A DNA stretch of 57,095 bases from Bacteroidia bacterium (GCA_016788065.1 JAEUTI010000032.1:1-57095), one strand, 5' to 3'. Counted from the first letter of the stretch, positions 26,353 through 35,211 are shown. A program made the numbers and translations. Notes: generated by a model not told the origin, from the sequence alone.

Positions 26353-27282
26353 ATGCATTATACTATAAATCAATTGCGAATTTTCCTTGCGGTTACTGAA
26401 ACCGGAAGTGTAACCAAAGCTTCTGAAAAATTACATTTAACGCAACCGGCCGTTTCTATACAACTTAGAAATTTTCAAAATCAATTTGATTATCCCCTGA
26501 CAGAAATCCTGGGAAGAAAAATATACATCACTGACTTTGGGAAGGAAATAGCTGTGGCTGCCCAAAACATTCTGGAGCAGATAAACACTATCGAAAACAA
26601 GGCTCATGCACATAAAGGACAGCTATTTGGCAAGCTCAAAATATCTATTGTGTCAACAGGTAAATATGTAATGCCCTATTTTTTGAATGATTTCATTCAC
26701 ATTCATGATAAAGTTGAACTATCACTTGATGTGACAAACAAATTAAAAGTGCTTGAAAGTCTTTCAAATAATGAAGTCGATTTTTCATTGGTATCTGTAC
26801 TGCCTGAAAATTTAAATGTGGAGAAAATTGAATTAATGCAAAACAGGATGTTTGTTGTAACTAATACTAAGGTTAAATATCCAAATGCTTTATACGATAA
26901 ATCTATTTTTGAAAAACTAGACTTTATTTATCGCGAACAGGGTTCTGGCACCAGACAAATCATGGAAAAGTTCATTCTTAAAAACAATCTTCCAATAAAG
27001 AAAAAACTTGAATTAACTTCCAACGAAGCTGTTAAACAAGCCATAATTGCCGGACTAGGCTGCAGCATTATGCCACTTATAGGTATTAAAAACGAACTTC
27101 AAAACAAGGAACTGCAGATTGTTCCTGTTAAAGGATTTCCGATTAATTCGGTATGGAATCTTATTTGGTTAAAGGGCAAACAACATTCGCCGGTCGCACA
27201 ACAGTTTCTCAAATATCTAAAGAAAGAAAAGGCGGGTATAATCAAAGAGAAATTCGACTGGTTCGAGAAATATGTTCACTAA
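26353..27282 (+). CDS. LysR-type regulator (CbbR/CmpR-like)
   Basis: 309 residues. The N-terminal winged HTH is typical (INQLRIFLAVTETGSVTKAS, then KLHLTQPAVSIQLRNFQ). The effector domain has the class features (GKLKISIVSTGKYVMPYF, FIYREQGSGTRQIMEKF, GLGCSIMPLIGI) and is closest in style to the CbbR/CmpR branch that senses carbon metabolites. It is divergent from the carbonic anhydrase-transporter pair, the usual arrangement for a LysR protein and its target. The ligand is unknown. Confidence 0.8.
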   Translation: MHYTINQLRIFLAVTETGSVTKASEKLHLTQPAVSIQLRNFQNQFDYPLTEILGRKIYITDFGKEIAVAAQNILEQINTIENKAHAHKGQLFGKLKISIVSTGKYVMPYFLNDFIHIHDKVELSLDVTNKLKVLESLSNNEVDFSLVSVLPENLNVEKIELMQNRMFVVTNTKVKYPNALYDKSIFEKLDFIYREQGSGTRQIMEKFILKNNLPIKKKLELTSNEAVKQAIIAGLGCSIMPLIGIKNELQNKELQIVPVKGFPINSVWNLIWLKGKQHSPVAQQFLKYLKKEKAGIIKEKFDWFEKYVH

Positions 27283-27357
27283 TATGCTACTTGCTGCATG
27301 TTTGATACCTTGCAAACATATCTACTATTTCTAATGTATATCACACCCTTTAATCAA

Positions 27358-28305
27358 TTATTCCTCAATCTGCCCATCGGGTAGCTTCTTGCTTTTGTCT
27401 TTTATAATTAAAGACGCCGCAATACTTACCACCAGAATGGAGACTACTGTGATGAGAGCATATTCAATTGGAATTTTGTACACTCCCGAAAATACCATTT
27501 TGAGTCCGATAAATACCAGAATAAATGCCAGTCCTAGATACAAGTAACGGAATAAATTGAGCATTCCTGCTAACGAAAAGTACAAGGAACGAAGTCCTAA
27601 TATAGCAAATGCATTTGATGTAAAGACAATGAAGGTATCTGTGGTGATGGCCAATATGGCAGGGATAGAATCCACAGCAAAAATTAAGTCAGTAATTTCT
27701 ACCAGAACCAACACTACAAACAATGGTGTTGCTGTTAATATACCTTGATTCAGCCTTACAAAGAATTTATCCCCATGATATTCATTTGAAACAGGAATCA
27801 TCTTCTTTAGCAGTTTAATCAGGGGATTTTTATCAGGCTCAATTTTCTTGTCCTTTTGAAACAACATTTTGATTCCGGAAAAAATGATAATACCTCCAAA
27901 TACATAAATGATCCAATGAAACTTGTTAATCAATGCTACTCCTGCAAATATGAATATAACCCGCATCACCAGGGCCCCAATTATACCCCAGAAAAGAACT
28001 TTGTGCTGATATTGTAGTGGTACCTGGAAATAAGAAAATATCAATATAAAAATAAACAGGTTGTCGACACTCAATGATAGTTCTATTATATAGCCTGTCA
28101 GAAACTCAATTGATTTCTCGGGTCCTTTCCAAAAATAAACAACCCCACAAAAAATCGAAGCCAGACCCATCCAAACGAAAGTCCAGCCGAGCGATTCTTT
28201 AAATGAAACAACATGCGACTTTCGGTGGAAAACACCGAGATCCAATGCCAGCATGAAAGCTATAAATACTATAAATCCAATCCAGAAGTAACTTTCAACA
28301 GACAT
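27358..28305 (-). CDS. TerC/Alx family membrane protein
   Basis: 315 residues, about nine membrane segments. Both acidic signature segments are present: ELSLSVDNLFIFILIFSYF (about 75-93) and VEITDLIFAVDSIPAILAI (about 203-221). These Asp/Glu residues are conserved in TerC, Alx and MeeY proteins, several of which export manganese. I saw no yybP-ykoY riboswitch upstream. It is transcribed alone. Confidence 0.85.
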   Translation of the reverse strand: MSVESYFWIGFIVFIAFMLALDLGVFHRKSHVVSFKESLGWTFVWMGLASIFCGVVYFWKGPEKSIEFLTGYIIELSLSVDNLFIFILIFSYFQVPLQYQHKVLFWGIIGALVMRVIFIFAGVALINKFHWIIYVFGGIIIFSGIKMLFQKDKKIEPDKNPLIKLLKKMIPVSNEYHGDKFFVRLNQGILTATPLFVVLVLVEITDLIFAVDSIPAILAITTDTFIVFTSNAFAILGLRSLYFSLAGMLNLFRYLYLGLAFILVFIGLKMVFSGVYKIPIEYALITVVSILVVSIAASLIIKDKSKKLPDGQIEE

Positions 28306-28437
28306 AATTTCAGTTTTCGGTGTTTGTATTTCTTACCCAAAACAAAGTCCCTGAAAATAAGTTTACCGATAAATCAAAAATCTTATGTCGTTAAAATGAG
28401 CTAGTTACATACTTACCATGTTTTAAAACAAACCGTT

Positions 28438-28968
28438 TTACAAATCAATCATAAAGCTCGCATCACTAATTTCAAGTGTGTCTGATCCCGAAATAAACGT
28501 GCCATACATTCGCCCTTTGATATATTTTGTACCATAATCAATATCATCAATATAAACCTTGCCAGGCTGACCGAAACCGGGTTGGAAGATAGAACTCGAT
28601 ACAGAATTAATCAGGATCGAACAAAATATTTCTGTTCCGGTGCCAAAATCATAAGGTATAGAAATAGAATCGCCGGGGAAAAATGAATATAAATCCTGGT
28701 TGATTACATTAAAATACATGTAAGACCCATCTGAACTTCGTTCGCCTTCAAAAACCAATGTGTCATTTCCTGTTGTATCGACACGAGCTTCAAAGTCAAA
28801 CTCATCGGAAACGTAACTTTGAATTGAACCACCGTTGAATTTAATGTTTGCTGTGAAGTAAGAACTCGGAGCCGGTGTTGGATCTTCATCTTTATCTTTA
28901 TCGCATGCCACAATAAACAGAAGTGAAGCAACAAACATAACTGCTGAAATAATTTTAAATGTTTTCAT
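28438..28968 (-). CDS. Putative surface-exposed lipoprotein, unknown function
   Basis: 176 residues with a lipoprotein signal peptide ending FIVAC (Cys22). The residues after Cys, DKDKDEDP, fit the acidic Lys-containing lipoprotein export signal known from Bacteroidota, so the protein is probably moved to the outer face. The mature part is beta-rich (YFTANIKFNGGSIQSYVSDE, DDIDYGTKYIKGRMYGTF), like small DUF-type lipoproteins. No enzyme motif is seen. Confidence 0.65.
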   Translation of the reverse strand: MKTFKIISAVMFVASLLFIVACDKDKDEDPTPAPSSYFTANIKFNGGSIQSYVSDEFDFEARVDTTGNDTLVFEGERSSDGSYMYFNVINQDLYSFFPGDSISIPYDFGTGTEIFCSILINSVSSSIFQPGFGQPGKVYIDDIDYGTKYIKGRMYGTFISGSDTLEISDASFMIDL

Positions 28969-29148
28969 GGGGAGAAGTTTAAGAATAATACAAGTAGTTA
29001 TTGTCTTTTTTCATCAGCTGCAAAAATGCTACAATTGATATGCTAAAGTAAAAAACCATTTGAATTTTTCAAATACTTTGTCCTATTTGAAATTTAGTTC
29101 ATCACAAATATTAATCTCAACCCCTGTCAATTGGTATTTATGACAAAT

Positions 29149-29481
29149 TTAGTTCGCCATTTCTCTGCAGGCTTCAGCACAATTGCGGCAAACTTCCGCA
29201 CAATCTTTACAATGCTGCATGTGTCCATGTTTTTCACATTCAACAGCACATGCCTCGCAAATATCAGCACATAGTTCGCATAACCTACTAGCAAACTCAC
29301 TGTCAGAGGTCATAAATTGTGCAGCCAGCAGGCATATTGCTGCACAATCACTATTTAACTTGATGCAGCGAGTTAAATTTGAAACATTGGACTCTTCAAG
29401 ACATGCGTTTTCACAATTCTTACATTCAGTAGCGCAATCATAGCATGTTGCAATGCAACTTTCATATTTTTCCCTGTTCAT
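29149..29481 (-). CDS. Cys-rich four-helix-bundle copper-binding protein (DUF326/Csp-like)
   Basis: 110 residues from the ATG at 29481 (an upstream in-frame ATG adds a hydrophobic, unrelated leader). Nineteen cysteines are spaced mostly as C-x2-C and C-x3-C on predicted helices (CIATCYDCATECKNCENAC, then LCELCADICEACAVEC), with a His-Met cluster EKHGHMQHC. This matches four-helix-bundle copper-storage proteins (Csp), which hold Cu(I) inside the bundle. No signal peptide is visible, so it is probably cytosolic (Csp3-like). Confidence 0.82.
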   Translation of the reverse strand: MNREKYESCIATCYDCATECKNCENACLEESNVSNLTRCIKLNSDCAAICLLAAQFMTSDSEFASRLCELCADICEACAVECEKHGHMQHCKDCAEVCRNCAEACREMAN

Positions 29482-29680
29482 TATTCGTATGAGTTTAAAA
29501 ATTATTCCATTATCATATGCAAAATTCACACCCAATTTTTTATATGATATGCATGCCTTCTACAAGAAAGGCAACATTATAGAAATTAAACTGTTTGCAG
29601 AAAGCTGGTGGAAGTTTAGGGGAAAATTATCCTCATCTTAGTAAGTTATAACCCACACACGTTGTTGAGCCTTTGCTGAC

Positions 29681-29836
29681 TTAAAAAATAAAATAGAGCA
29701 GTATTACCACCAATAAAAGCACTGCAACCCATGTATAAATTTTACTTTGAACCGGAAATTCATATCCGCATATCGGACATACCGTTGAAGCATTATCTAC
29801 TTCCATTGCACATGATGGACATTCTTTTTTCTTCAT
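29681..29836 (-). CDS. 51-residue zinc-ribbon membrane protein
   Basis: A short gene encoding MKKKECPSCAMEVDNASTVC, then PICGYEFPVQ and a C-terminal membrane helix (YTWVAVLLLVVILLYFIF). Two CPxC knuckles, C-x2-C about 12 residues apart, form a minimal zinc ribbon placed in the cytosol before a tail anchor. The stop of the upstream gene is about 30 bp before its start on the same strand. Its function is unknown; a small membrane adaptor is plausible. Confidence 0.65.
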   Translation of the reverse strand: MKKKECPSCAMEVDNASTVCPICGYEFPVQSKIYTWVAVLLLVVILLYFIF

Positions 29837-29865
29837 TACATTACTCAATTTTCAGATCTGACTTT

Positions 29866-30780
29866 TTATTGCTCCAACACCAAAGTGCCTGTACGATAGT
29901 ATTTTTTATTATCTGGGTTCAGTGCAAATGAAAACACCCCATATCGATAAATTTCTATCAGCAACAATTCAGGAAGTATTCGCAGTTTTTTTGATATGAA
30001 CTTTTCCATTTCAATTTTTCCGATATAGCATTGCTGAAATTCTTTATAGTTGAAATGAGATTCCGATACAAATATTGATTTGATACTTTCAATTTGAATA
30101 TCTTTCTCTTCCGGTTTAATGAATAATCCGGAATTATTGTAATTATAAAATATAGTGTCCAGATGATTTTCTTCATTTACTCCTGCCATTAAAATTTCAT
30201 TCATTGCTGACAAAGAAAGCTTTTCTTCCGGAAACAAATCACTTCCCTCGGTTGTAGGATAATTTACATTATATAAAAGAATCCCGGCATCATTAAATAC
30301 ATTCTTTGAAAACCGAACCGGTTGATCGCCACAATGACCCACGCAGGAGGTTGCTATTATGGAAATGCTATCACCATATCGCTCTATATCTTTCCAGTCA
30401 AACGATCCATATCCACCGCCGCCATAAGATCCGGCCATTCCATCAGATAGTTCATACCTAGATCCATTCAAAAATTTCATATCAGCAGTCAGACTATCAA
30501 AATTATATTTGAAAGTAGCGGGCATCGAAATCGGATACCAATCATCGGTTATTGATTCCGGCGAAAATTGAATTACTGTTACATCCCAGTTTTCTCCCAT
30601 ACCTCCCCTGTCATTTTCAGGAAGTTGTAGCACACAGGTGATTTCCTCAATTCCTAAACTGTCTCTTTCTTGACCCGATAAAAAATAGATTTGTTTATTC
30701 TTTCCGTAATCAAATGGCGATTGCGCAAAAATTATGGCAGCATAAAAATATACGATTAAAAAAAGTCCGGTGGATTTCAT
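29866..30780 (-). CDS. Exported protein of unknown function
   Basis: 304 residues from the ATG at 30780, giving the signal peptide KSTGLFLIVYFYAAIIFAQ. The mature part has a Gly/Tyr-rich stretch (GMAGSYGGGGYGSFDWKDIE), a CVGHCGDQPVRF segment with two cysteines, and a Lys/Leu-rich C-terminal part ending NKKYYRTGTLVLEQ. I do not recognise the family. It is followed closely by the small zinc-ribbon gene. Confidence 0.6.
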   Translation of the reverse strand: MKSTGLFLIVYFYAAIIFAQSPFDYGKNKQIYFLSGQERDSLGIEEITCVLQLPENDRGGMGENWDVTVIQFSPESITDDWYPISMPATFKYNFDSLTADMKFLNGSRYELSDGMAGSYGGGGYGSFDWKDIERYGDSISIIATSCVGHCGDQPVRFSKNVFNDAGILLYNVNYPTTEGSDLFPEEKLSLSAMNEILMAGVNEENHLDTIFYNYNNSGLFIKPEEKDIQIESIKSIFVSESHFNYKEFQQCYIGKIEMEKFISKKLRILPELLLIEIYRYGVFSFALNPDNKKYYRTGTLVLEQ

Positions 30781-30821
30781 CTTTTGTTTCAACACTATTT
30801 GCTATCAAACTAAACGAGCCT

Positions 30822-31313
30822 TTATTTCAAACCGCGTTTAATTAATTTAATTGCCCAATCATAATGACTCGATGTTGCCGAAACAAGATAGGATCCTAAT
30901 GATGTGGAACCTGTCCATGCATATTTTTGCTTCTCAAATAACTGTGCATTGGTATGTCTGCTTATGATCGCCTGAACTGCCTCATGTGAATCTTTAAACT
31001 CCTTCATCACTTTCTTCAATCCTTTACCCTGGCCATCACTCCAGATTTTTTTATTCAACTCCGGAGTTGTCTTCCAGGAATATCCCTCACATGGCATAAC
31101 CGGTTTGTCTCCCTTCATACCTACCTCATACCATTTCAAAAACATGTTGTGCCAGGCTATCAAATGAATAAGCACATCACGAACATTGCGATTCATCGTG
31201 CCCGGATGAAATTCCTGATTTGCATCCGGAAGCTTCCCGATGTATTCGATAATCAGCGTGTATTTTTCCTGACTCGCCTTGAGTAATTCCTGTTTGGTTG
31301 TTGGTCTGGACAT
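30822..31313 (-). CDS. ClbS/DfsB family four-helix-bundle protein
   Basis: 163 residues matching the ClbS/DfsB (DUF1706) family: an N-terminal TTKQELLKASQEKYTLIIEY helix, NVRDVLIHLIAWHNMFLKWY with the conserved His/Trp pair, CEGYSWKTTPELN, and a terminal SHYDWAIKLIKRG. The family belongs to the DinB-like superfamily; ClbS hydrolyses the colibactin warhead, but most members have no known substrate. It is transcribed alone. Confidence 0.82.
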   Translation of the reverse strand: MSRPTTKQELLKASQEKYTLIIEYIGKLPDANQEFHPGTMNRNVRDVLIHLIAWHNMFLKWYEVGMKGDKPVMPCEGYSWKTTPELNKKIWSDGQGKGLKKVMKEFKDSHEAVQAIISRHTNAQLFEKQKYAWTGSTSLGSYLVSATSSHYDWAIKLIKRGLK

Positions 31314-31345
31314 GTAAAGCTACAGTGTTAATAATTATAGCATAA

Positions 31346-31361
31346 CGGCAATTTAATGCCG
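31346..31361. repeat. CGGCA-N6-TGCCG mini-palindrome
   Basis: CGGCA, ATTTAA, TGCCG: 5-bp arms around six AT bases, upstream of the ClbS-like gene. The arms and spacing match the core of the hairpin at 20845 and the GGCA-N6-TGCC sites elsewhere. Confidence 0.5.
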
Positions 31362-31478
31362 ATAAAGGCAATTGGAGGTAAAACATGGTGTAATTAACTA
31401 TTTACCAACAAATTACTGGATTTGTCCCAACTTATCCAAGAAATTGGAAAACTACTTATCCGCTTGTAAATCTTTCAG

Positions 31479-31916
31479 TTACATTGGATTCTTATCGTAT
31501 CCAACCATCCAGTTAATTCCAAACTTATCGGTGCACATCCCGAAGTATTCACTCCAGAAGGTCTGGCTCAATGGCATAATAACCGTACCCCCCGAAGAGA
31601 GTCCGTTAAACACCTTGTCAGCTTCTTCCTTGCTTGCTGCACTGACTGAAATGGAAAAGTTATTTCCCTGCTTGTGCTGAGATACATATTCATCACCAAC
31701 ATCACTTCCCATCAAAGAAGTTTCTTTACTGATCGGTAACGATACATGCATTATTTGTTCGCCCATTTCCTTCGACATAGGAGGCATTCCTTCTTGTGGA
31801 GGCATCTCCTTGAATTTTCCCATGTAGGTAAATTCACCTCCGAAAACGGATTTGTAGTAGTTAAATGCAGTCTCACAATTGCCTTTAAAATTCAGATATA
31901 TGTTTACAATAGCCAT
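31479..31916 (-). CDS. VOC family protein (PhnB/YjdN-like)
   Basis: 145 residues of the glyoxalase-like VOC fold, 3-demethylubiquinone methyltransferase-like subgroup: IVNIYLNFKGNCETAFNYYK, VFGGEF, MHVSLPI, GNNFSISVSA, EADKVFNGLSSGG, and the closing GMCTDKFGINWMVGY. The substrate is unknown. The PhnB name reflects sequence class only; it is 7 kb from the phnA gene and there is no phosphonate pathway here. Confidence 0.82.
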   Translation of the reverse strand: MAIVNIYLNFKGNCETAFNYYKSVFGGEFTYMGKFKEMPPQEGMPPMSKEMGEQIMHVSLPISKETSLMGSDVGDEYVSQHKQGNNFSISVSAASKEEADKVFNGLSSGGTVIMPLSQTFWSEYFGMCTDKFGINWMVGYDKNPM

Positions 31917-32038
31917 GATAATGTGTTTAATAATTAGATTATTAATTGGATTAATTTAAGATCCGTAAACTTAATAATTGTTGATTAAAAACACAAATGC
32001 TCATGCGCTTTTGTAAGGGGAAAACATTAAAATGTGAT

Positions 32039-32725
32039 TTACCTGACATTAAATATGAAGCCCACTCGAAAAACATTTTCAATTTCAATTGCAGGGTCGT
32101 CCTTTAAGTATTTCCTGATCTTTGTAATGAAAACATCCAAACTCCTTCCAAGAAAATAATCATTTTGCCCCCATAAATCTTTGAGCATTTGATCTCTTTT
32201 AATAACTACATTCCGGTGATTGTATAGGTACAGAAGTATTTCACATTCTTTCTCGGTAATCCGCTTTAAGCTGCCATTGTAAATTAGTGATAAATTGCGC
32301 GGATCGAAAATATATGCGCCAATTTGAAGAGTTTCGTTCAAATCAACCGGAGATTGTGCTGTCCTTTTCAACACAGCTTTGATTTTACAAAGTAACTCTT
32401 CTTCATCAAAAGGTTTAGTAAGGTAATCATCGGCCCCCAGACCATAGCCTTTGATTTTATCTTCTTTCAGAGATTTTGCAGTTAAGAAAATAATAGGAGT
32501 CGTTTTATTCTTTGACCTGATTTCAGTTGCCAATGAAAACCCATCCATCTTTGGCATCATCACATCCAAAAGCATTAAATCGAACTGTAACTGCAAAACG
32601 GTTTGTAATGCAACTTCACCATCTTTACACAACATCACATGAAAGCCTTCTGCTTCCAGAAAATCCTTCAGCAACGATCCTAAATTAAGATCATCTTCGG
32701 CAAGTAAAATATTAACTCCCTTCAT
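32039..32725 (-). CDS. OmpR-family response regulator
   Basis: 228 residues from the ATG at 32725; the upstream in-frame ATG adds only two residues. A receiver domain with acidic pocket (LLAEDD), phospho-acceptor Asp in LLDVMMPKMDG and Lys in KPFDEEE is followed by a winged-helix output domain (ITEKECEILLYLY, then DYFLGRSLDVFITKIRKYL). It overlaps the histidine kinase stop by 14 bp, so the two are co-translated. It resembles the RprXY/CusRS-type pairs common in Bacteroidota. Candidate 11-bp repeats lie upstream of the kinase gene. Confidence 0.88.
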   Translation of the reverse strand: MKGVNILLAEDDLNLGSLLKDFLEAEGFHVMLCKDGEVALQTVLQLQFDLMLLDVMMPKMDGFSLATEIRSKNKTTPIIFLTAKSLKEDKIKGYGLGADDYLTKPFDEEELLCKIKAVLKRTAQSPVDLNETLQIGAYIFDPRNLSLIYNGSLKRITEKECEILLYLYNHRNVVIKRDQMLKDLWGQNDYFLGRSLDVFITKIRKYLKDDPAIEIENVFRVGFIFNVR

Positions 32726-33935
32726 CAGCAAACGGAATTTTTAATGAAAATGTAGTGCCTGCATCTTTTAGACTTTCCACTGCTATGGTTCCACCATGGA
32801 GGGTAATAATTTTATGAATATATGTTAATCCAAGACCAAAACCTTTTACATCATGAATATCACCGGTAGGAACTCTGAAAAATTTCTCGAATATTTTTTG
32901 CTGATATTCTTTCTCTATTCCAATACCATTATCCTTAATTTGTAAAACAACCGCATTCCCTTCATTGTATGTTGAAATGTTAATCATTGGCTTTTCGCGG
33001 GAATATTTAATTGCATTATCAATTAAATTTGAAATAGCTCCAGTTAAATGTGTCCTGTCACCAATTATTTCAGTTCTGTTTGCATTCAGGTCCAGCGATA
33101 ACATTCCACTGCGGATTTCAATCTGCAACGACATCCCAGTTACACTTTCTTTAATCAATTGATGTAAGTCTACAGGACCTTTCTGCAGCCTGATTTCTCC
33201 ACGCTCCAGTGCGCTCATATTCAAAACCTGTTCAATTTGCAACCGAAGTTTTTCATTTTCCTGAAGTATGATCTCTGTATATTGTTTCACTTTGCCTTCG
33301 TGTGAAGCATCTCTAGAAATCATTCTTCCTGCCAAAGCAATATTAGTTAGTGGTGTTTTGAATTCATGGGTCATGTTATTTAGAAACTCTGTTGTATGTC
33401 CGGCAATTTTCTTTTCTTTCATTAAGGATAAAATCGTCCTCCAAAATAATACCAACACCACCAGAATTAAAACTATAGAAGTTAGAAACAATGTTCCCAT
33501 TTCCGCAAGAATAAATTTATTCTTTCCTTCTACAAAAAAACTTAACTCCAGTCCACTTTGAGTCGTTTCTTCTTCCAGTCTCTTTTTATAAACCGCTCCA
33601 TCATTGCTGATTGATTCGTCCGCTGAGTTTTGACCGGGTGCAGCCACTGCAAAAGAGTAATCGGTATTTATATCATAAAAGTCCATGTAACTGGTGAACA
33701 ACGAATCCGTCTTAACAAGTTCTTCTGCTCCGGTTCCGCTTTCAAAATTTCTGCATGCTTGCGGATCTGCACTGAGCACCTCAGCGGTGCGGGCCACTAC
33801 CATGTTGGCCTTTTCATTAAACAGTTCCTCCTTCACTTTGGCAGTCTGCACTATCCATTGTACCTGAATGACCAAAACGATCAACAAGGAGATGGATGAA
33901 ACCGATATAATAAAGTAATTGCGCTTCATTTTCAA
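32712..33935 (-). CDS. Sensor histidine kinase
   Basis: 407 residues. Two membrane helices (about 9-27 and 145-165) enclose a periplasmic sensor of about 115 residues. The dimerisation box HEFKTPLTNIALAGRMI carries the phospho-His; N box NLIDNAIKYS, G1 KDNGIGI, F/G2 FGLGLTYIHKI complete an HATPase. It lacks a clear HAMP domain. It heads the operon with the response regulator. The signal is unknown. Confidence 0.88.
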   Translation of the reverse strand: MKMKRNYFIISVSSISLLIVLVIQVQWIVQTAKVKEELFNEKANMVVARTAEVLSADPQACRNFESGTGAEELVKTDSLFTSYMDFYDINTDYSFAVAAPGQNSADESISNDGAVYKKRLEEETTQSGLELSFFVEGKNKFILAEMGTLFLTSIVLILVVLVLFWRTILSLMKEKKIAGHTTEFLNNMTHEFKTPLTNIALAGRMISRDASHEGKVKQYTEIILQENEKLRLQIEQVLNMSALERGEIRLQKGPVDLHQLIKESVTGMSLQIEIRSGMLSLDLNANRTEIIGDRTHLTGAISNLIDNAIKYSREKPMINISTYNEGNAVVLQIKDNGIGIEKEYQQKIFEKFFRVPTGDIHDVKGFGLGLTYIHKIITLHGGTIAVESLKDAGTTFSLKIPFADEGS

Positions 33936-33971
33936 CTACAAATTTACGCAATCCAATGGTGATTCCGACAT

Positions 33972-34012
33972 ATTAACAAGTCATTAACAACCTAATAACT
34001 AGTCGCTAACAG
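33972..34012. promoter_or_regulatory. Four 11-bp-spaced direct repeats, candidate OmpR-type operator
   Basis: Four octamers start at 33972, 33983, 33994 and 34005, exactly 11 bp apart: ATTAACAA, ATTAACAA, AATAACTA and GCTAACAG, all with a central TAAC. Direct repeats spaced one helical turn apart are how OmpR/PhoB-type regulators bind. The array lies between the kinase operon and the divergent propeller lipoprotein gene and ends about 20 bp before the latter's -7 element, where a -33 box should be. Confidence 0.6.
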
Positions 34013-34032
34013 CATAAATTGGAATATCCATG

Positions 34033-34040
34033 TATATTTG
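34033..34040 (+). promoter_or_regulatory. -7 element of the propeller lipoprotein gene
   Basis: TATATTTG matches TAnnTTTG exactly, 35 bp ahead of the chosen ATG. No TTG lies at the -33 distance; the last 11-bp repeat lies there instead, which suggests activator dependence. Confidence 0.5.
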
Positions 34041-34074
34041 TTCACATTCAACAATGCTTCAAAACCCTGTAAAT

Positions 34075-35211
34075 ATGAAATCAATATTCACACTACTCCT
34101 GATAATTGCTACTACAAGTTCATGCACTCTGGATCAATCACATATAACTGCTAAATCTGCAGATATCAATTTCGAAGAAAGCCCCTCCTGGGCAATCGAA
34201 AGCAAAGGGACTCTAAACATTCTGGAAAATGGATTCTCATTTAAAAAGGCATATAAAGCAGATTCCACGCTTCAAATCGGAAATTATATCCGGGCGATGA
34301 TCCAGGACAAATCAGGTAACATCTGGATAGGAACTCATGGAAAGGGATTGGCAAGATTTGATGGGAAAAAGTTGAAGTTCTTTAATGAGGATGATAATTT
34401 CCATGCTATTGTCGTACGAGATATTAAACAAGACTCTAACGGACTGATATGGATTGCAACAAACAAAGGAATATATAGTTATAATGGAAAAGTATTAAAC
34501 CATTTTGATATCAAAAAGGGAATCGATGATAATGAAGTGTGGTCGATTGCCATAGATAAAAACATTCCAACGGGAAAAACCGGACTTTGGTTTGGTACCG
34601 AAGATGGTGCCTATTATTATGATGGTAAAACTTTCTCTGGAATTAAGATTCCTGCAGCAGACCTGACACGTTTTTCCGGAGCTTATAATGCTCCTAAACT
34701 TATAAATAGTATTCTTCAGGATAAAAGCGGGAAAACATGGTTTGCAACCAATGGAAATGGTGTTTTTGTAATGGAAAAATCTGCGACCCACAACACAATC
34801 CTACATCCATACACTCAAAAAGATGGTTTGTGTAATGATGTGGTGCAAGGTTTATATGAAGATACCAAAGGTAATATCTGGTTAACTACACGATTTGGCG
34901 GTGCCAGCAAATTTGATGGGAAAACCTTTACAACGTACTCCGATAAAAATGGTTTGAATAATAATTTTGTATGGACCATCTGCGAAGATCATTCCGGTAA
35001 TTTGTGGTTTGCAACTGCCGGCGGTGGAGTGACAATGTTTGATGGGAAGAAGTATACCACCTACACATCAAAAGATGGCTTACCCGACGATTATGTACAA
35101 TCTATTTTGGAAGATGCAGATGGTAATTTGTGGTTTGGTGCCGGCACCGGACTGGCACGTTTTGATGGTAAAAAGTTTATCAGCTATCAGGGGAAAAGTG
35201 ACGGATGTTGA
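34075..35211 (+). CDS. Two-component-regulator propeller repeat lipoprotein
   Basis: 378 residues from the ATG at 34075; an upstream ATG at 34030 would overlap the -7 element. The signal peptide ends TTSSC (Cys17), probably a lipoprotein. The rest is a beta-propeller of Reg_prop repeats (IRAMIQDKSGNIWIGTHGKG, VVRDIKQDSNGLIWIATNKG, GLYEDTKGNIWLTTRFGG, ICEDHSGNLWFATAGGG, ILEDADGNLWFGAGTG), each followed by a FDGK-type turn. Such propellers normally form the sensor half of hybrid kinases. Here the propeller stands alone, divergent from an OmpR-type pair that may control it. Confidence 0.75.
   Translation: MKSIFTLLLIIATTSSCTLDQSHITAKSADINFEESPSWAIESKGTLNILENGFSFKKAYKADSTLQIGNYIRAMIQDKSGNIWIGTHGKGLARFDGKKLKFFNEDDNFHAIVVRDIKQDSNGLIWIATNKGIYSYNGKVLNHFDIKKGIDDNEVWSIAIDKNIPTGKTGLWFGTEDGAYYYDGKTFSGIKIPAADLTRFSGAYNAPKLINSILQDKSGKTWFATNGNGVFVMEKSATHNTILHPYTQKDGLCNDVVQGLYEDTKGNIWLTTRFGGASKFDGKTFTTYSDKNGLNNNFVWTICEDHSGNLWFATAGGGVTMFDGKKYTTYTSKDGLPDDYVQSILEDADGNLWFGAGTGLARFDGKKFISYQGKSDGC

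Noticed and set aside
28306..28437. yybP-ykoY manganese riboswitch ahead of the TerC/Alx gene
   Set aside because: The conserved GGGGAGTA-type core and paired stems are not visible in this short region.
23865..31916. A phosphonate-use cluster suggested by PhnA- and PhnB-like names
   Set aside because: The two genes are 7 kb apart and there are no C-P lyase or phosphonatase genes; both names are historical.
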